From Parietaria judaica (taxonomy: Eukaryota > Streptophyta > Magnoliopsida > Rosales > Urticaceae): 64,000 bases of DNA. The first letter of the stretch is position 1. The number at the start of each line of letters is the position of its first letter. The notes beneath the pieces are model-generated. The model was not told the DNA's origin and ran no database searches. It saw only the letters and a list, made by a program, of their open reading frames with translations. The translations under genes and the position numbers were made by a program. The stretch spans positions 4,371,501-4,435,500 of the forward strand of contig OX940870.1 in assembly GCA_954871525.1 (NCBI GenBank), read 5' to 3'. Below, piece by piece: positions 1 to 13,465 of the stretch.

Positions 1-2396
1 TAGAGACTTATATATTTTTTCTTTCTCAAAAAATCCTAACTTCATATTTCCATGTTTTTTTAGACATTTGCGTGCCAGCTCCTCCATTATTTTGGGTACC
101 CTTGCATGTGCAAGATTTTTCTTTGAGAACAGCCAACGCCAAATTTCCAAAAAAATGATAAATAAATAAAAAATATGAAGAAGAATGAACATTTTTAATT
201 TGATTTTCTTTCCGCCTCCCTTACGATAATTTATAGCGTCACCCCTGGTTATAACTGACGGTAAACTATTTATACATAATTTCCAGGGCTATCCTGAATT
301 TGTTGGGACCCTAAACTAAGTGGAAAAAAGATTAAAACTAATTTTTATTATATTTAATAAATTTTAAAATAATATATACAAAATTGAAGCCCTTTAATAC
401 TGGAACCCGAGGGACCGAAATTATATTTATGCATTACTCGCATAACCAGAGCCGGCCTGACCCCTGGTAATGGTAGTATAGCGTCTCAAGAATAAGTTAG
501 GTGACATAATATATCCTTTTTTTAATGGTATAATTTATCCTAAAATGTGCATATATATTCGATAAATATAGTGCAATAATATATGCTATATATACACCAA
601 CACTGTTCTCGTTGGCTCAGCGCTACCCTAGCCGTACAATCTAAAGCACAAATATACCTTCCCTTGCGTCTTTTGGGTCAAAAGCAAAGCAAAGCAATTA
701 CAAGCTAATCTTCTATTGGGGCTGTTGATACTTACACGTGTCGAAAACACAAGTAAAGCCAAATATTAGTTGTTAATTAGTATTTATTTTTGTTTAGGGT
801 TTTGACTGAAGCTATTAATACCATGTTTCTCACAATGGGAAAGTTGACGAATTAAAAGTGCACGCACTAAAAATATTGCATTCATCAGCTTAATAAATAC
901 AAATTAAATCGATCAGAACCATACAACGCACCCATCAAGTTGCCACTAATTTATTAGGTGAATTTCTCTTAATTAATTCTGTTAATTATTGGCACATATT
1001 CTAACCTCATTTCCATCACTTAATTTCAAATTTCACTATATATAAAAAATTATTTTAGCTTAGGTTTAGCGCCATGATTTACATTACTCCATTGTTTAGT
1101 ACACATTAGTTTTCTCCTTTATATATATCTAGTCAAATCAATTAAATTGGCTTCACATATGTTTGCTTTAATATAACTTTTAACACAGAATGCCCACTAA
1201 TTAGAGAACGTATACATATTCTTGGGCATCGATATCTGATATCGATTCTTGATTTTCGTCGAATTTAAAGTTGAATTATGCCTATAATAAGTATTTTAAT
1301 ATTGAGTCTAATTTACTTGCCACTCAATTAATTAAGACATAATTAGAAGTGTTATTATTAGCGCATCGACCTCTTCATTAATATGATACCTAGCTACCCC
1401 TACAAAATGTTAATTATTCATTTGTATAATACTAGTGCACGTACCGGTACAAGGTTGTAAATTAAATTGTAATAAAGAGCCTTAGCAAATAATAAATAAT
1501 AAACTGTAAGGGAAAAACACTCAAGTTAAATATAAAATAGTTCCCTCAAATTCTTATTAAAAAAGTTAACTGTGTTGGGTTTTTTTTTTATATTGATTAT
1601 CAAATTTTAATCTCGTGATATTCTCGAAAAAATTATCTGGATTATATATGCAAATCAAGAAATACTAGTTCCAAGTTTTTCCAAACTTCTATAACTTTTG
1701 CCGCTGGGATTTTTGGCCGATTCCTTTCCTGGGTTGCGTGCTGCGCTAGCCCGGATCACAAATCGAAAATAATCTAGCCTCTGTCTTGTCCACCACATCG
1801 CCGCGGGAACTCTACACGGACACCTCGTTGGAATACTAGCTAATACTCAATGTTTAGATGACGACTCTGTCTCATAGACGGGAGGAGAAATTCGCAAGCT
1901 AGCACTAGGGGTAGGTGAGCTTGATTTCTCGCCAATGGATTAGGGGCAGACTAGGTTTAATGAGCTCACAAATTGTGTTTAATTAGACATAAGTCTTAAT
2001 AAGTCTTAATAAGCTAATGGACTTTAACTATTAAATGAGTCGAACTCGTTAAGTCATTTAATCAATTATTAATTAAATCAATAATTAATTTATTTATGAT
2101 AACTTATCAGCCCGTCCGGCGTCGTTTAATAGCGGTCCTTTCGGACCCTGTAACCCCATTGAGCTTATGGGCCAATTTAGATCCGATTATATTTTCGGGC
2201 ATAATCCTTCGAACGGAACGTTTGATTGTCAAAACTCTTAATAGAGGACATGAGTTATCACCTCTGTACAGTCTATACAATGTTACTTTAGTTTTTAACT
2301 TTTTTTGTTATTTACTTTCATTATTTGGATACCTCATTGCTCATTTGTTAATGTGTTAAAAAAAATAGACAGAATTTGACGGAATTGTTTTAATAA
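1..2396. other. AT-rich intergenic DNA, no gene seen
   Basis: No coding gene is supported here; the only open frames are short and look random. A moderately GC-rich stretch at about 1690-1930 and another at 2105-2260 differ from the AT-rich surroundings and may be remains of transposons, but I could not find their ends. Around 285-470 a segment begins with CAGGG and ends with a CCGGC-rich CCCCTG, reminiscent of degenerate hAT termini; no target duplication is visible. Confidence 0.5.
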
Positions 2397-2405
2397 AAAC
2401 TGAAT

Positions 2406-3679
2406 GGGTTAATTGCGGCAAAAGTACCCAACCTTTGTCAATATTCTCCGATAGGTACCCAACCTCAATAAACGTAGGCAAAAATACCCAACGTCACATT
2501 TTTGTCGCCGACCAACTAACGTCGTTAGACGATGCCTACGTGGCCGTTAGGCTGTCTCATGTGGAATGCCACGTGGCCAAAGGTTGGGTACTTTTGCCGC
2601 CACTCGGCCAAAGGTTGGGTACTTTTTCCACCGCGTGGCCAAAGGTTGGTACTTTTGTCGCCACATGGCATTAAAAAAACAATTTTTTATAATTTTTTCT
2701 TTCCCGTTAGCCAATACGTTTTTTTTCTTTTTAACGTATATCAAACATGATCAAATAATTTTATAAAAGATGTACTAATAAAAAAATATGATAAAGAAAA
2801 ACTAAAAAATGTTATTTTTATTATTTTCACTTTAACACAAAAAATAATAAGGTTAAACATAATTTTGACCAATCACCAAACTTTCGGTTTAAATTAAGCT
2901 TGAACCGGATTTGATACAATTATTTGTTTTAATCATGCCTTAGTTTCATATATGTTATATGTCTTCAAAAATCATATCATGCCTTAATTTTAATATTAAA
3001 ATGCCCGTGTTATTATATACAATAATGTTTTAGTTTCAAAATTTTAATATAATCTATTCAAAAATTATAAATTATTCCTGTAAGAAAAAAATATTTTTTT
3101 ATAAAAATATATTTTATAAAATTATTTTATTATATTTAACATATTTAAAAAAATAAAAATATGTGTCACGGGAAAGATTTTCTTTTTAAATAAATTAAAA
3201 CTAATAAATTTAAGTAGTTATTTGATTATTTAAAAAAATAACATAATTTTTTTATAAGTACATATTTTATGAAATTAGTTGATCATGTTTGATATACGTA
3301 AAAGAATAAAAATATATTGGCTAAAGGGAAAGAAAAAAAAATTTAAAAATATTTTTTTAAATGCCTAAAGTACCTAACTTTTGGTCACGTGGCGGCAAAA
3401 GTACTCAATCTTTGGCCATGTGGCGACAAAAGTACCCAACCTTTGGCCACGCGGTGGAAAAAGTACCCAACCTTTGGCCACGTGGCGGCAAAAGTACCCA
3501 ACCTTTGGCCACGTGGCATTCCACATGAGACAGCCTAACGGCCACGTAGGCATCGTCTAACGACGTTAGTTGGTCGGCGACAAAAATGTGACGTTGGGTA
3601 TTTTTGCCTACGTTTATTGAGGTTGGGTACCTATCGAAGAATATTGACAAAGGTTGGGTATTTTTGCCGCAATTAACCC
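2406..3679. mobile_element. Non-autonomous Mutator-like element with long inverted repeats
   Basis: The ends are inverted copies of about 250-310 bp, beginning GGGTTAATTGCGGCAAAA and ending with its reverse complement. A perfect 9-bp duplication AAACTGAAT flanks it (2397-2405 and 3680-3688); 9-bp duplications and long terminal repeats are typical of Mutator-like elements. Inside each terminal repeat a roughly 30-bp unit (core CCAAAGGTTGGGTACTTTT) is repeated three to four times. The centre is AT-rich with no transposase. Open frames of about 80 codons in both arms are the same repeat read on opposite strands and are not genes. Confidence 0.88.
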
Positions 3680-3688
3680 AAACTGAAT

Positions 3689-4668
3689 TTATTACTTTTT
3701 CTTACTAAAAAAGTTACGTAAATACCTTGGGACGCAGCTGATCTACAACTTTGTGCAATTTTATTATTATTATCCGTTTATTATATTATATTATATTATA
3801 TATTGTTTGATGTATAAAGACAAATACTTGTAGTGTTTTCATGTATCATAAAGTCCTGCCAATTTTACATATATTTAGTCGCGCAAAAATAAATATATTT
3901 ATTGGAAGAATATGCAAAATACATCATATATATCGATGATCAAAGGAAAAAGCATTTGATATGCATGTCGAGCACGAAGAATAATAAAAACGAAAGTGTC
4001 TATGCATCTTTTTTCGCTTTAATCATATAAAATTTCCACATAGGAAATATTAATTAATATATTTAGAGGCAGCTTATTATGTAGATGGATAAAATTTCCA
4101 GGGACTATTAGTTTGTAAAGTAGATGCGACATTTTGTTCTTTAAATGCTGATTTATAATATTAAACATCATTAATATTAGGATTTTTTTTCATACGCACC
4201 AACTATATATTTATAATTTTTATTTCATAATGTAAGAGATCAAATCTTTGATATTTCCGTACGTAATAAAATGTCGTCCAATAAGCACTTTAAAAGTGAT
4301 GGCAACAATTTATGTCGTTTTATGATTTCTAAGGACACATTATTTTTATTGGCTGTATCTTTGCTAAGCCACTTGACAATGTTTAATCGAATCTTCTCTT
4401 CTCTCATTCTTATCTGATTTATTGATTTCTCAGATTGTTCGTCATTGATTATTATTTATTAAAATAAATATTCTAATATCAATTCAGTGTTTTTTTTTTT
4501 CCTTTGTTCTTATGCCATTTTTAATTATCTTATTAACTTAATATTTTACAAACTATTTCTTCGATTAATTCCATGTGTATAAAAAACTTGAACTGCGTTG
4601 CCAATTCATTGTTGTGCGGTATATATATATATGTGTGTGTGTGTGTGTATATTAGTTGTATGCTTGAT
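3689..4668. other. AT-rich intergenic DNA
   Basis: Nothing recognisable beyond short simple repeats: a TTATA tract near 3780-3800 and a (TA)n/(GT)n microsatellite at about 4621-4650. Confidence 0.5.
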
Positions 4669-4912
4669 TATAATTGTTAAAACGTTAATTTTGTCACAAA
4701 TCTTGTATATTTAGCCAATAATTTATACATTACTGCTCGTTCTTATTTTTGTTCGCACTCGAAAATCAAGTTTGTCATATATATCTATATATCTATATAT
4801 ATATATTATAATTGTTAAAACGTTAATTTTGTCACAAATCTTGTATATTTAGCCAATAATTTATACGTTACTGCTCGTTCTTATTTTTGTTCGCACTCGA
4901 AAATCGAGTTTG

Positions 4913-4947
<35 letters not shown>

Positions 4948-5070
4948 CTGTATGCTTGATTATAATTGTTAAAACGTTAATTTTGTCACAAATCTTGTAT
5001 ATTTAGCCAATAATTTATACGTTACTGCTCGTTCTTATTTTTGTTCGCACTCGAAAATCGAGTTTGTCAT
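4669..5070. repeat. Three-copy tandem repeat with AT-dinucleotide spacers
   Basis: A core of about 110 bp, starting TATAATTGTTAAAACG and ending GAGTTTGTCAT, occurs at 4669, 4806 and 4961. The copies are almost identical (single changes such as ATACATTAC/ATACGTTAC) and are separated by (AT)n tracts of different length, giving spacings of 137 and 155 bp. No coding potential. Confidence 0.85.
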
Positions 5071-5072
5071 AT

Positions 5073-6265
5073 TTTTACTGCTTTATATATATGCCTTTTT
5101 TTCTTTTTCTTTCTTCTTCATACTTTGATTCCAGCAACTTATAATTATATTGCACATACATACAAGTACAACTGCAAGCGTATTTTAAATTAAATAAATA
5201 AATTATTCGCAAATACGTAACCTATGTGATTACCAACCATGTAGCCGGATAATCCTTTACAGATTACAAATAATTATTATATGGTGTTACTTAATAGTTT
5301 CGAATAAATACAATGAAGAATGAACTACAATAAAGAATAAAAACATCAAATCAACAGATATTTTCAAGATAAAAAAAATAAACACGACGAAAAAACAAAA
5401 CGCACAAAAAAAACCCAAAAAGGCAGGCCAAAATTTCAAATTATGCAGATTCTTGCATGTCATCTTTTAAACGATATATAAAACTAAGACAATTAGAGTC
5501 AAATCATGTTATAAGAATATTTAAGCTGCTCTTAAACTTATTTAATGTTTTTATTTGGATTTACATACTCTATGATTTATGATAGACATCCATTAGTGTA
5601 TTTTTTTCAATTTATTTATTTTTCATAGGAGCATTGACAAATATGCCTATTTAAAATATATGATCTCTCATTGTAGGCTCAAAAACCTGGGGAAACCAGC
5701 GAAAACGCAGACAATGTTCGATTTTCAGTGGCGGCCGGCTGTCGGTAATATGATTGATTTTTAATATAAAACTTAAAATTGCAAGGGATTTTTTTTGCGA
5801 AAATTCCGCTAAAATTCAAAAATTCAATTTTTACTAGAAAAATTAAAATAAAACGATTTTTAAATTTTAAATTTCAATATATTTTTATTTGAAAAATTAT
5901 TGTAAACTGATTAAAATAAATCTTTGTAAATACTATAGTTTTATGGAAACTGATCGGTTACTTGTACGTAGCCCAATCCGTTATTGATTTTTTAAATCTT
6001 AGAAGAATCATATTGATATACCCGTAAACCATAAGCCCTCAGTATCAGTGTCGTGCTTGAGGAGAGACGGAGTAGGATCACCCCTTTAGTAGAAACAAAT
6101 TGGGCCCCCAAAATCACTGAAATTAAATTTAGGAGCCCCCAAAAAAATTAATTAAAATCACTTAATTGTAATGTTTGGGCAATTCCCAAATTAATTAGGG
6201 TCCCTATTTCTCACTATACTCTTTAAAATTTTCTAATAAATTGATTCCCAAATTAATTAGGGTCC
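5073..6265. other. AT-rich intergenic DNA with transposon debris
   Basis: No gene. At 6095-6265 short near-repeats of CCCAAATTAATTAGGGTCCC and GGGCCCCCAAAA precede the dead hAT transposase and may belong to the 5' part of the same element. Confidence 0.4.
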
Positions 6266-6269
6266 CTTG

Positions 6270-7160
6270 ACTGTTTGTTAATGAGGACAAAGAAATTTGT
6301 CAAAATAGGAATGAAAATGATAATCAGGATATGAACGAGAATGAAGAAATCAGTGAAGCTAAGAATGAAAATGTGGATGAGGATGAAGAATTTAGTGAAG
6401 CTATGTATGGAAATGATAACCAGGTGAAGAATGAGGATGAAAGTGATACAAGTCACTTTTATTTTTAGAAAGATGGCCTTGTAAAATGGAATCCAATAAA
6501 TCGAAAGATCATAAAGTTTCTAGTTGAAAAAGGTCTTCAAAGAAACGTTGATATAGTATTTCCTAAAGATGACTCGGAGATGTGTTTATCTTTGTTTTAT
6601 TATCCGCGAGTTGTACCGAACAAGGAGAAGAAAGGTATAAAGCGGTTGGTTTATTAAGTTTCTCTAGATAAGATATTTTGTTCAGTTGTAAGTTGTTTGC
6701 TAATCATCAACAAGTGGGTCAATTAGTTGAAAAAATGTTTTAATGACTGGCGCAATGTTTCTAATGACTTAACAATCATGAAACAAGAAGCAACACATTA
6801 ATGTTATAACGAGTTGTCTGGATATCGATAATAAATTGATTGATTAGAAATCCTAAGTGTGAACGTGCCACCGACAAGAAGAGAGAGATTAATGTTTTGA
6901 ATTACATACAAGAACTGAATTATAGTTATGTAAATGCTTGATTGCCTACCAAATTATGCTAACCATACCATTCACAGTTTTGCAAAGAAGCTTTTTCGAA
7001 ACTATAATTGATCAAGTCTTATCTTCTATCAACCATCTCTCAAGATATGTCGAGTGATCTAACTACAATGTCTATCGAAAAAGACATGATCGAGAATTCG
7101 ATTATCCAGAGTTGATTAATACTTTTGCTTTTAAAACTGTTAGACACGTCAATAATTGTT
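6270..7160 (+). pseudogene. Decayed hAT-type transposase (TTF zinc finger/DUF4371-like)
   Basis: Reading through stops gives a very acidic Asn/Asp/Glu-rich N-terminus (6274-6460), then KDGLVKWNPINRK and a block YYPRVVPNKEKKG..LVY..LDKIFC..FNDWRN. This resembles the TTF-type zinc-finger region of plant hAT transposases (typical pattern LPNGEK..WLVYSKDLDKVFC..FNDW). Near 7100-7157, DYPELINTFAFKTVRHVN resembles the end of the same family (DYDDLI..FA..KAR). In-frame stops, frameshifts and loss of most of the dimerisation domain make it clearly non-functional. The family call is by motif memory, without a search. Confidence 0.65.
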
Positions 7161-7880
7161 ATATAAATATTATTTATAATTTTGCATCAAAATAAAATTT
7201 TGCAATTACGGTAGGGTTTCCCCCATGATCAGCACATCACAATTGTCGGTGTCGTCGCGCGATAGTGATATAGATACGTAGGGGAATAATCTATGGTGTC
7301 CCTAAAAAAAAGTAAATCTATGGTCATGGTGTACTGTAAATATATAGACTATAGAGGACGTCTCTGTAGTTAGGAAGTGTCGTCAACTCTGTGTAGTTTG
7401 ACAGCGACTCACAACTGTGACTGCAATTAAATCGAGTTTGGTCCCAAATTGCATGAGAATGGCGACACAAATAAATATAAACTCATAAGAGAAAGCAAAT
7501 TTAAGTATAGTAAACCGTTAGAGATACTTTCTTCATCACAAACCAATACAAGAAAGATAAAACATGTTGAAGTACGCTCTTTTTATCATCTGAGCCTTCC
7601 ACGAAAAGCCCACTGAAAAGCCCATGCCAGAAATGCCCCGTAGTGAGTGGCCCACGTCAGCGAGTTGAGTTCCCTCGCTTTTCGCCACGTGTCCACTTGG
7701 CTGCAACACTCTACACTCTGAAGACTGTCCAAATCCGAACCTCTCTGACTTTGCGTCTAAGGCACTGCCATCTCCCATGGCTTTCTTAACCAGACAGACC
7801 CACCTCCACACACTCATCATCACTCTCGCACCTCCACTCGCTCCCTCGCCGCGCCGCGTGCACTCCACGCTCTCCCGCCC
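7161..7880 (+). promoter_or_regulatory. Upstream region of the DUF-type gene, with a G-box
   Basis: A G-box CACGTG lies at 7686-7691 within CCACGTGTCC, a context used by bZIP and bHLH factors. The 80 bp before the start codon are CT-rich, typical of a plant leader. An out-of-frame ATG at 7777 would overlap the start of the coding region; whether it is transcribed depends on the unmapped start site. Confidence 0.45.
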
Positions 7881-10481
7881 ATGGCCCTCTCCTTTCTCGC
7901 CCTCGCCGCCGTCGCGCTGCTCGCGCTGTGCCCGCGAGCGCTCGGCGCGTCGCAGTACGTGTCGGCGGTGGGGGACCCCGGGATGAAGAGCTCCGGCGTC
8001 AGAGTGGCCTTCGAAGCCTGGAACTTCTGCAACGAAGTCGGAGCCGAAGCTCCGGCCATGGGAAGCCCTAGGATCGCCGACTGTGCGGACCTGCATTGTC
8101 CTGCTCTCATCTCCGGTACGTGCAGAAAACTCGAAATTCTTTGTTGTTTAGTTGTTGGAGAGTAGAAATTTGTTATCGGAGTTCGTGCATTGCCAGATCC
8201 TTTGGGCCGTACAACAATGGCGAGAGGAGGCGAGTGCGAGGTGCTTCAGAGAGTGAACAAGTCGGACAACGGCCTAGGAGCCGGCGACAAGTTCCCCGTT
8301 GCGGAATTCACCACGTCGAAGAACCCGGACCTGTACGCCGTGGAGAAGGAGCTCTACCTCGGCTCTCTCTGCGAGAGCCCCGGCTCCGGCGACCCGTGGC
8401 AGTTTTGGATGATCATGCTCAAGAACGGCAACTACGACGTGAACACGACGCTCTGCCCCGAAGACGGCAAGAAGCTCAGTAAGATCGTGACTAACAGAAC
8501 GTTTCCCTGTTTTGGCAAAGGGTGTATGAATCAGCCTCTGGTTTATCACAATTACTCGGCGTTGGAATCGTCGGAGGACGGGACGAATTCGTTGACCGGG
8601 GGGTTCTACGGGACTTACGAGCTCGACGCCGACTTGAGTAAAGGTGTAAGGAACAACTCGTTCTTCTCGGTGACATGGAGGAAGAACAGGGACACAAACA
8701 GCTGGGTTTTCTGGCACAAACTGACAACATCTCGGAAATATCCATGGCTGATGCTGTACCTCCGCTCCGACGCAACGTCGGGCTTCAATGGCGGCTACCA
8801 CTACCAGGGCCGTGGCGTCATGAAGAAGGTCGTCACTTTCCTTGAACATTTTGTTTAGTAGTCGGCAAAAATACCACCTGAACTTTACTAGCTGGTGCAG
8901 TTTGCTCTTTTAACTTATTTTGTCTCTGTTTTTTCGACATAACCGATCGCCCGGTAGACTATGAAAATGACGGAAAATATTAATTCGTGCACACAAAATG
9001 ACCTATTTTAATTATTTTTGTCAATAAGTTATCATACAAGATTGATATATTATATTATAAAAAAAAATACTATTTTGGAAAAACTCTTAAAAAAAGATAA
9101 TCCCACGAAACTAGAGAAATGTAATAGGGATATCTGTGACAATAATACTGAGCATGTTATATTACAAGAAGGTATGACTTGAATTTTTAGTTCTTTATTA
9201 TTTGAGGAGCACAAATTCTCAATTATGTAATTTTTTTAGCAAGTAATTAAGTTTTTATGTCAACTTCCGGCTGTGTGGCTTCACGTGGCGTGTGATTTGT
9301 GTACGTTTTCGCTTCTTTTGACCAAGTTTCTATGCATTCTTAACAAATTATCACTATTTTATTATAATCATAATTTGTTTTAAAATGTGCTAAAAATAAT
9401 AGGAAAGTCAGTACTATTTATAACATGTGGGTATTTTTATCGCAATTTTTTAAATATTAGGTATGAAAATACTCTCTAAGTCTCCCTTGGGTCACGTGTG
9501 GGTATTTTTCTTCAATTGTTTAACGTCTAGGGGCAGTATATTAATATTTGAAGGTTCATTTGATTGCTAAAAAATAAAAATGTACAAGTAAACATTTGAG
9601 TCAATTTCTGGATCTTGGGTCTAACTAACTCTATAATTCATAATCATACACATCTTTCAGTTGCCAGTGTCTCCGAATTTCAAAGTGAAGTTGACCCTTG
9701 ACGTCGTACGCGGCGGAGGCAACAACAGCCAATTCTACCTACTCGACATTGGGGGATGTTGGAAGAACAATGGAAAGCCGTGCGACGGCGACGTCCTCAC
9801 CGACGTCACAAGGTACAGCGAGATGATCATCAACCCGGCCACCACAAGTTGGTGCCGCCCTGACAACCTTGCCTCGTGCCCGCCTTACCACGTGAAACCT
9901 GGCGGTCAGATCGTGTACCGCAATGACACCGCGCGGTTCCCGTACTCCGCTTACCATCTCTATTGCTCGCCCGGGAACGCCGACTTTTTGGAGAAGCCGT
10001 TCGATATCTGTGACCCTTATAGCAACCCGCAAGCGCAGGAGCTTATGCAGATTCTCCCGCACCCTGAGTGGGCTGTTCATGGCTATCCCGAGAAGCAAGG
10101 CGATGGGTGGATTGGAGACCCCAGAACATGGGAGCTCGACGTTGGAGGCCTCTCTAGTCGCCTGTATTTTTACCAGGTACGGTTTGTGAAGTAGAAATGT
10201 GTAGTTGTCAGAACGGTACCGAAATTGGCTTTTACCGGTTACTTATTGATGATACCAGTAAATATCAGTTACTTCAACCTCTATAAGTTTGGAGTAATCT
10301 ATTTTGTCGTTCGAGACTGAGCATTCGTGTGCAATTTTTTTTCGTTTTGAAGGATCCGGGAACGGAACCAGCGAAGAGGGTTTGGACGTCGTTGAATGTC
10401 GGAACGGAAATATACGTGAGTCGTGACACGGTGACGGCGGAATGGGCCGTGAGTGATTTTGACGTTCTGGTTCCCGTATAA
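7881..10481 (+). CDS. Secreted plant glycoprotein of unknown function (probably DUF7705-type)
   Basis: Four exons, 7881-8115, 8197-8828, 9661-10176 and 10353-10481, join in frame to 503 residues. All introns are GT-AG. Residues 1-23 form a signal peptide (hydrophobic core LALAAVALLAL, likely cut after ALGA). The mature part is Cys-rich and has at least six N-glycosylation sequons (NKS, NTT, NRT, NYS, NNS, NDT), so it is probably exported. No transmembrane segment or GPI tail is visible at the C-terminus (DFDVLVPV). I recall a plant-only family of this shape annotated DUF7705, but that name is from memory; no enzyme motif is evident. Intron 2 (832 bp) contains fragments resembling MULE ends (GGCAAAAATACC near 8863, GGGTATTTTT near 9500). 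The first exon is GC-rich compared with its surroundings. Confidence 0.85.
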
Positions 10482-10910
10482 GTTCTGGGCACCGCCTCCG
10501 TAACTGGTTAATGCTTCTCGTTTGGCTAAAAAAATATAATTATTTTGAAGCGGATTCTTGATCCCGGAAATGGGCCGGGGTTATTTTTCTATATCTATAT
10601 GATTTTAAATAAATGACAGGTCCAAGGTTTCAGAAGAATGTAGTAATTATAGGCCATGGTAATTTTATTTGGGGACAATAAATTGCCTGGGGAACTTCGT
10701 TGTTGTATACTTCTAAGAGAAAGGAGATTGAAATGTGATGCGTTATTTATGAAATTGTAATTTCTTGCTGAATATTAATGAAATCTTAATATTTATTTTG
10801 AGGATCTATGTGCTGCTTAGAAAAATACTATCTATGAACTTAATTTCAAAGGGCAAGTATGTAAACTGCTGCTCTTTTAAATTGATCTCCAGATCACAAA
10901 CTATGAGCCA

Positions 10911-12363
<1,453 letters not shown>

Positions 12364-12674
12364 TTGCTGAGAAGTGAGAATGAGTATGCAATATCCAATT
12401 GACACTGCCGACAGATGTGGCCAGGACCACCGGTTTCAAATGAGTAGACGAAATTCACTTATATTATTATTTAACAAATAACAACCCTCCAGGATTTCAT
12501 TGTCGTTTAATACTTTTAGAAGATATTATGTGATGCCTCGCTGAACTTGACATTGCTTACAATACATAGTAAAGCCGAATTAGATTTTCTTACGCTTTTG
12601 ATATATTTATTTGAGAGAATTAGCCTTTTATTTTTATCGCTGATATGACATATGGGATAATTATTATTTTTTAT

Positions 12675-13465
12675 GGGAAATTTGCGGCTAAAGTCTTTAA
12701 ACTCACCGGTTTCTTAAGAACAAGTCCTAAAACTCGTCAATATATTACAAATAAGTAGGTGCCACATGGCATCTAGTTGGCTGCGATGTGGCATTGCCAC
12801 ATCACTCAACTGCCACATGGAAATTTTAAATAATTTTAATTTAAAAAAATAAAATTTATACTTTTATTTTTATTAATAATCAACATTTTTTTATTATAAT
12901 CAATATAGCAAATTTTAAGGTACTACCTATGAATATGTACATAGTATAAAATATAAATAAATTATATGTATAAATTATATGTATATAAATTAAGGTACAA
13001 CACATCAATCTTTTATTAAAAATATGTACTTACTAAATAAAGATAATTTAATTTACTTAAATGCTTATACATAGATCGTATACATTAATTTTTATATATA
13101 TAATTGTTATAGATATTTGTTATATTTATTATCTATATATAAATTAGCAAAGACTGGAATAAGAGTTTTTTTTCTGTTATTTTTCTTTTTGATATTTAAG
13201 TATTTATTCTATTAGATATTTTAAATTATTTTAACAATAATTTTATAATTTAAAAAATGCCATATGAAAATGCCACGTGGCAGTTGAGTGACACGGTAAT
13301 GCCACGTCGCAGTCAACTGAATACCACATGACATTTAATAGTCAAAACTAATGGCCAGGGACTTATTTGTAAGAAATTGACGAGTTTAAGGACATTATCT
13401 ACTTTGAGTTCAAGAACTTATTTGTAAGAAATAAATGAGTTTAAACACTTTAGCCGCAAATTCTC
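12675..13465. mobile_element. Mutator-like MITE
   Basis: Inverted arms begin GGGAAATTTGCGGCTAAAGT and end ACTTTAGCCGCAAATTCTC, and extend inwards for about 150 bp (paired TGCCACATGG / CCACGTGGCA blocks). Flanks share about seven bases (TTTTTTA), a degraded target duplication. The centre is AT-rich with no transposase. The GCGGC-plus-AAGT terminus resembles the other MULEs in this window. Confidence 0.65.

Noticed and set aside
2435..2674. Open frame of 79 codons, repeated at 3405-3650 on the other strand
   Set aside because: Both are the same terminal inverted repeat of a Mutator-like element read from opposite ends; not a gene pair.
6253..6456. Minus-strand 67-codon hydrophobic frame
   Set aside because: Antisense to the acidic N-terminal region of the decayed hAT transposase, whose repeated Asp/Glu/Asn codons create the artificial hydrophobic frame.
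7777..7986. Upstream out-of-frame ATG that could be a uORF of the secreted protein gene
   Set aside because: No evidence the transcript starts far enough upstream; kept only as a note in the promoter entry.
7536..8096. 186-codon minus-strand frame overlapping the first exon of the secreted protein gene
   Set aside because: Antisense shadow of a GC-rich exon; the plus-strand gene with signal peptide and clean splicing explains the region.
8274..8849. 191-codon minus-strand frame antisense to exon 2 of the secreted protein gene
   Set aside because: Shadow of the coding exon; no family resemblance.
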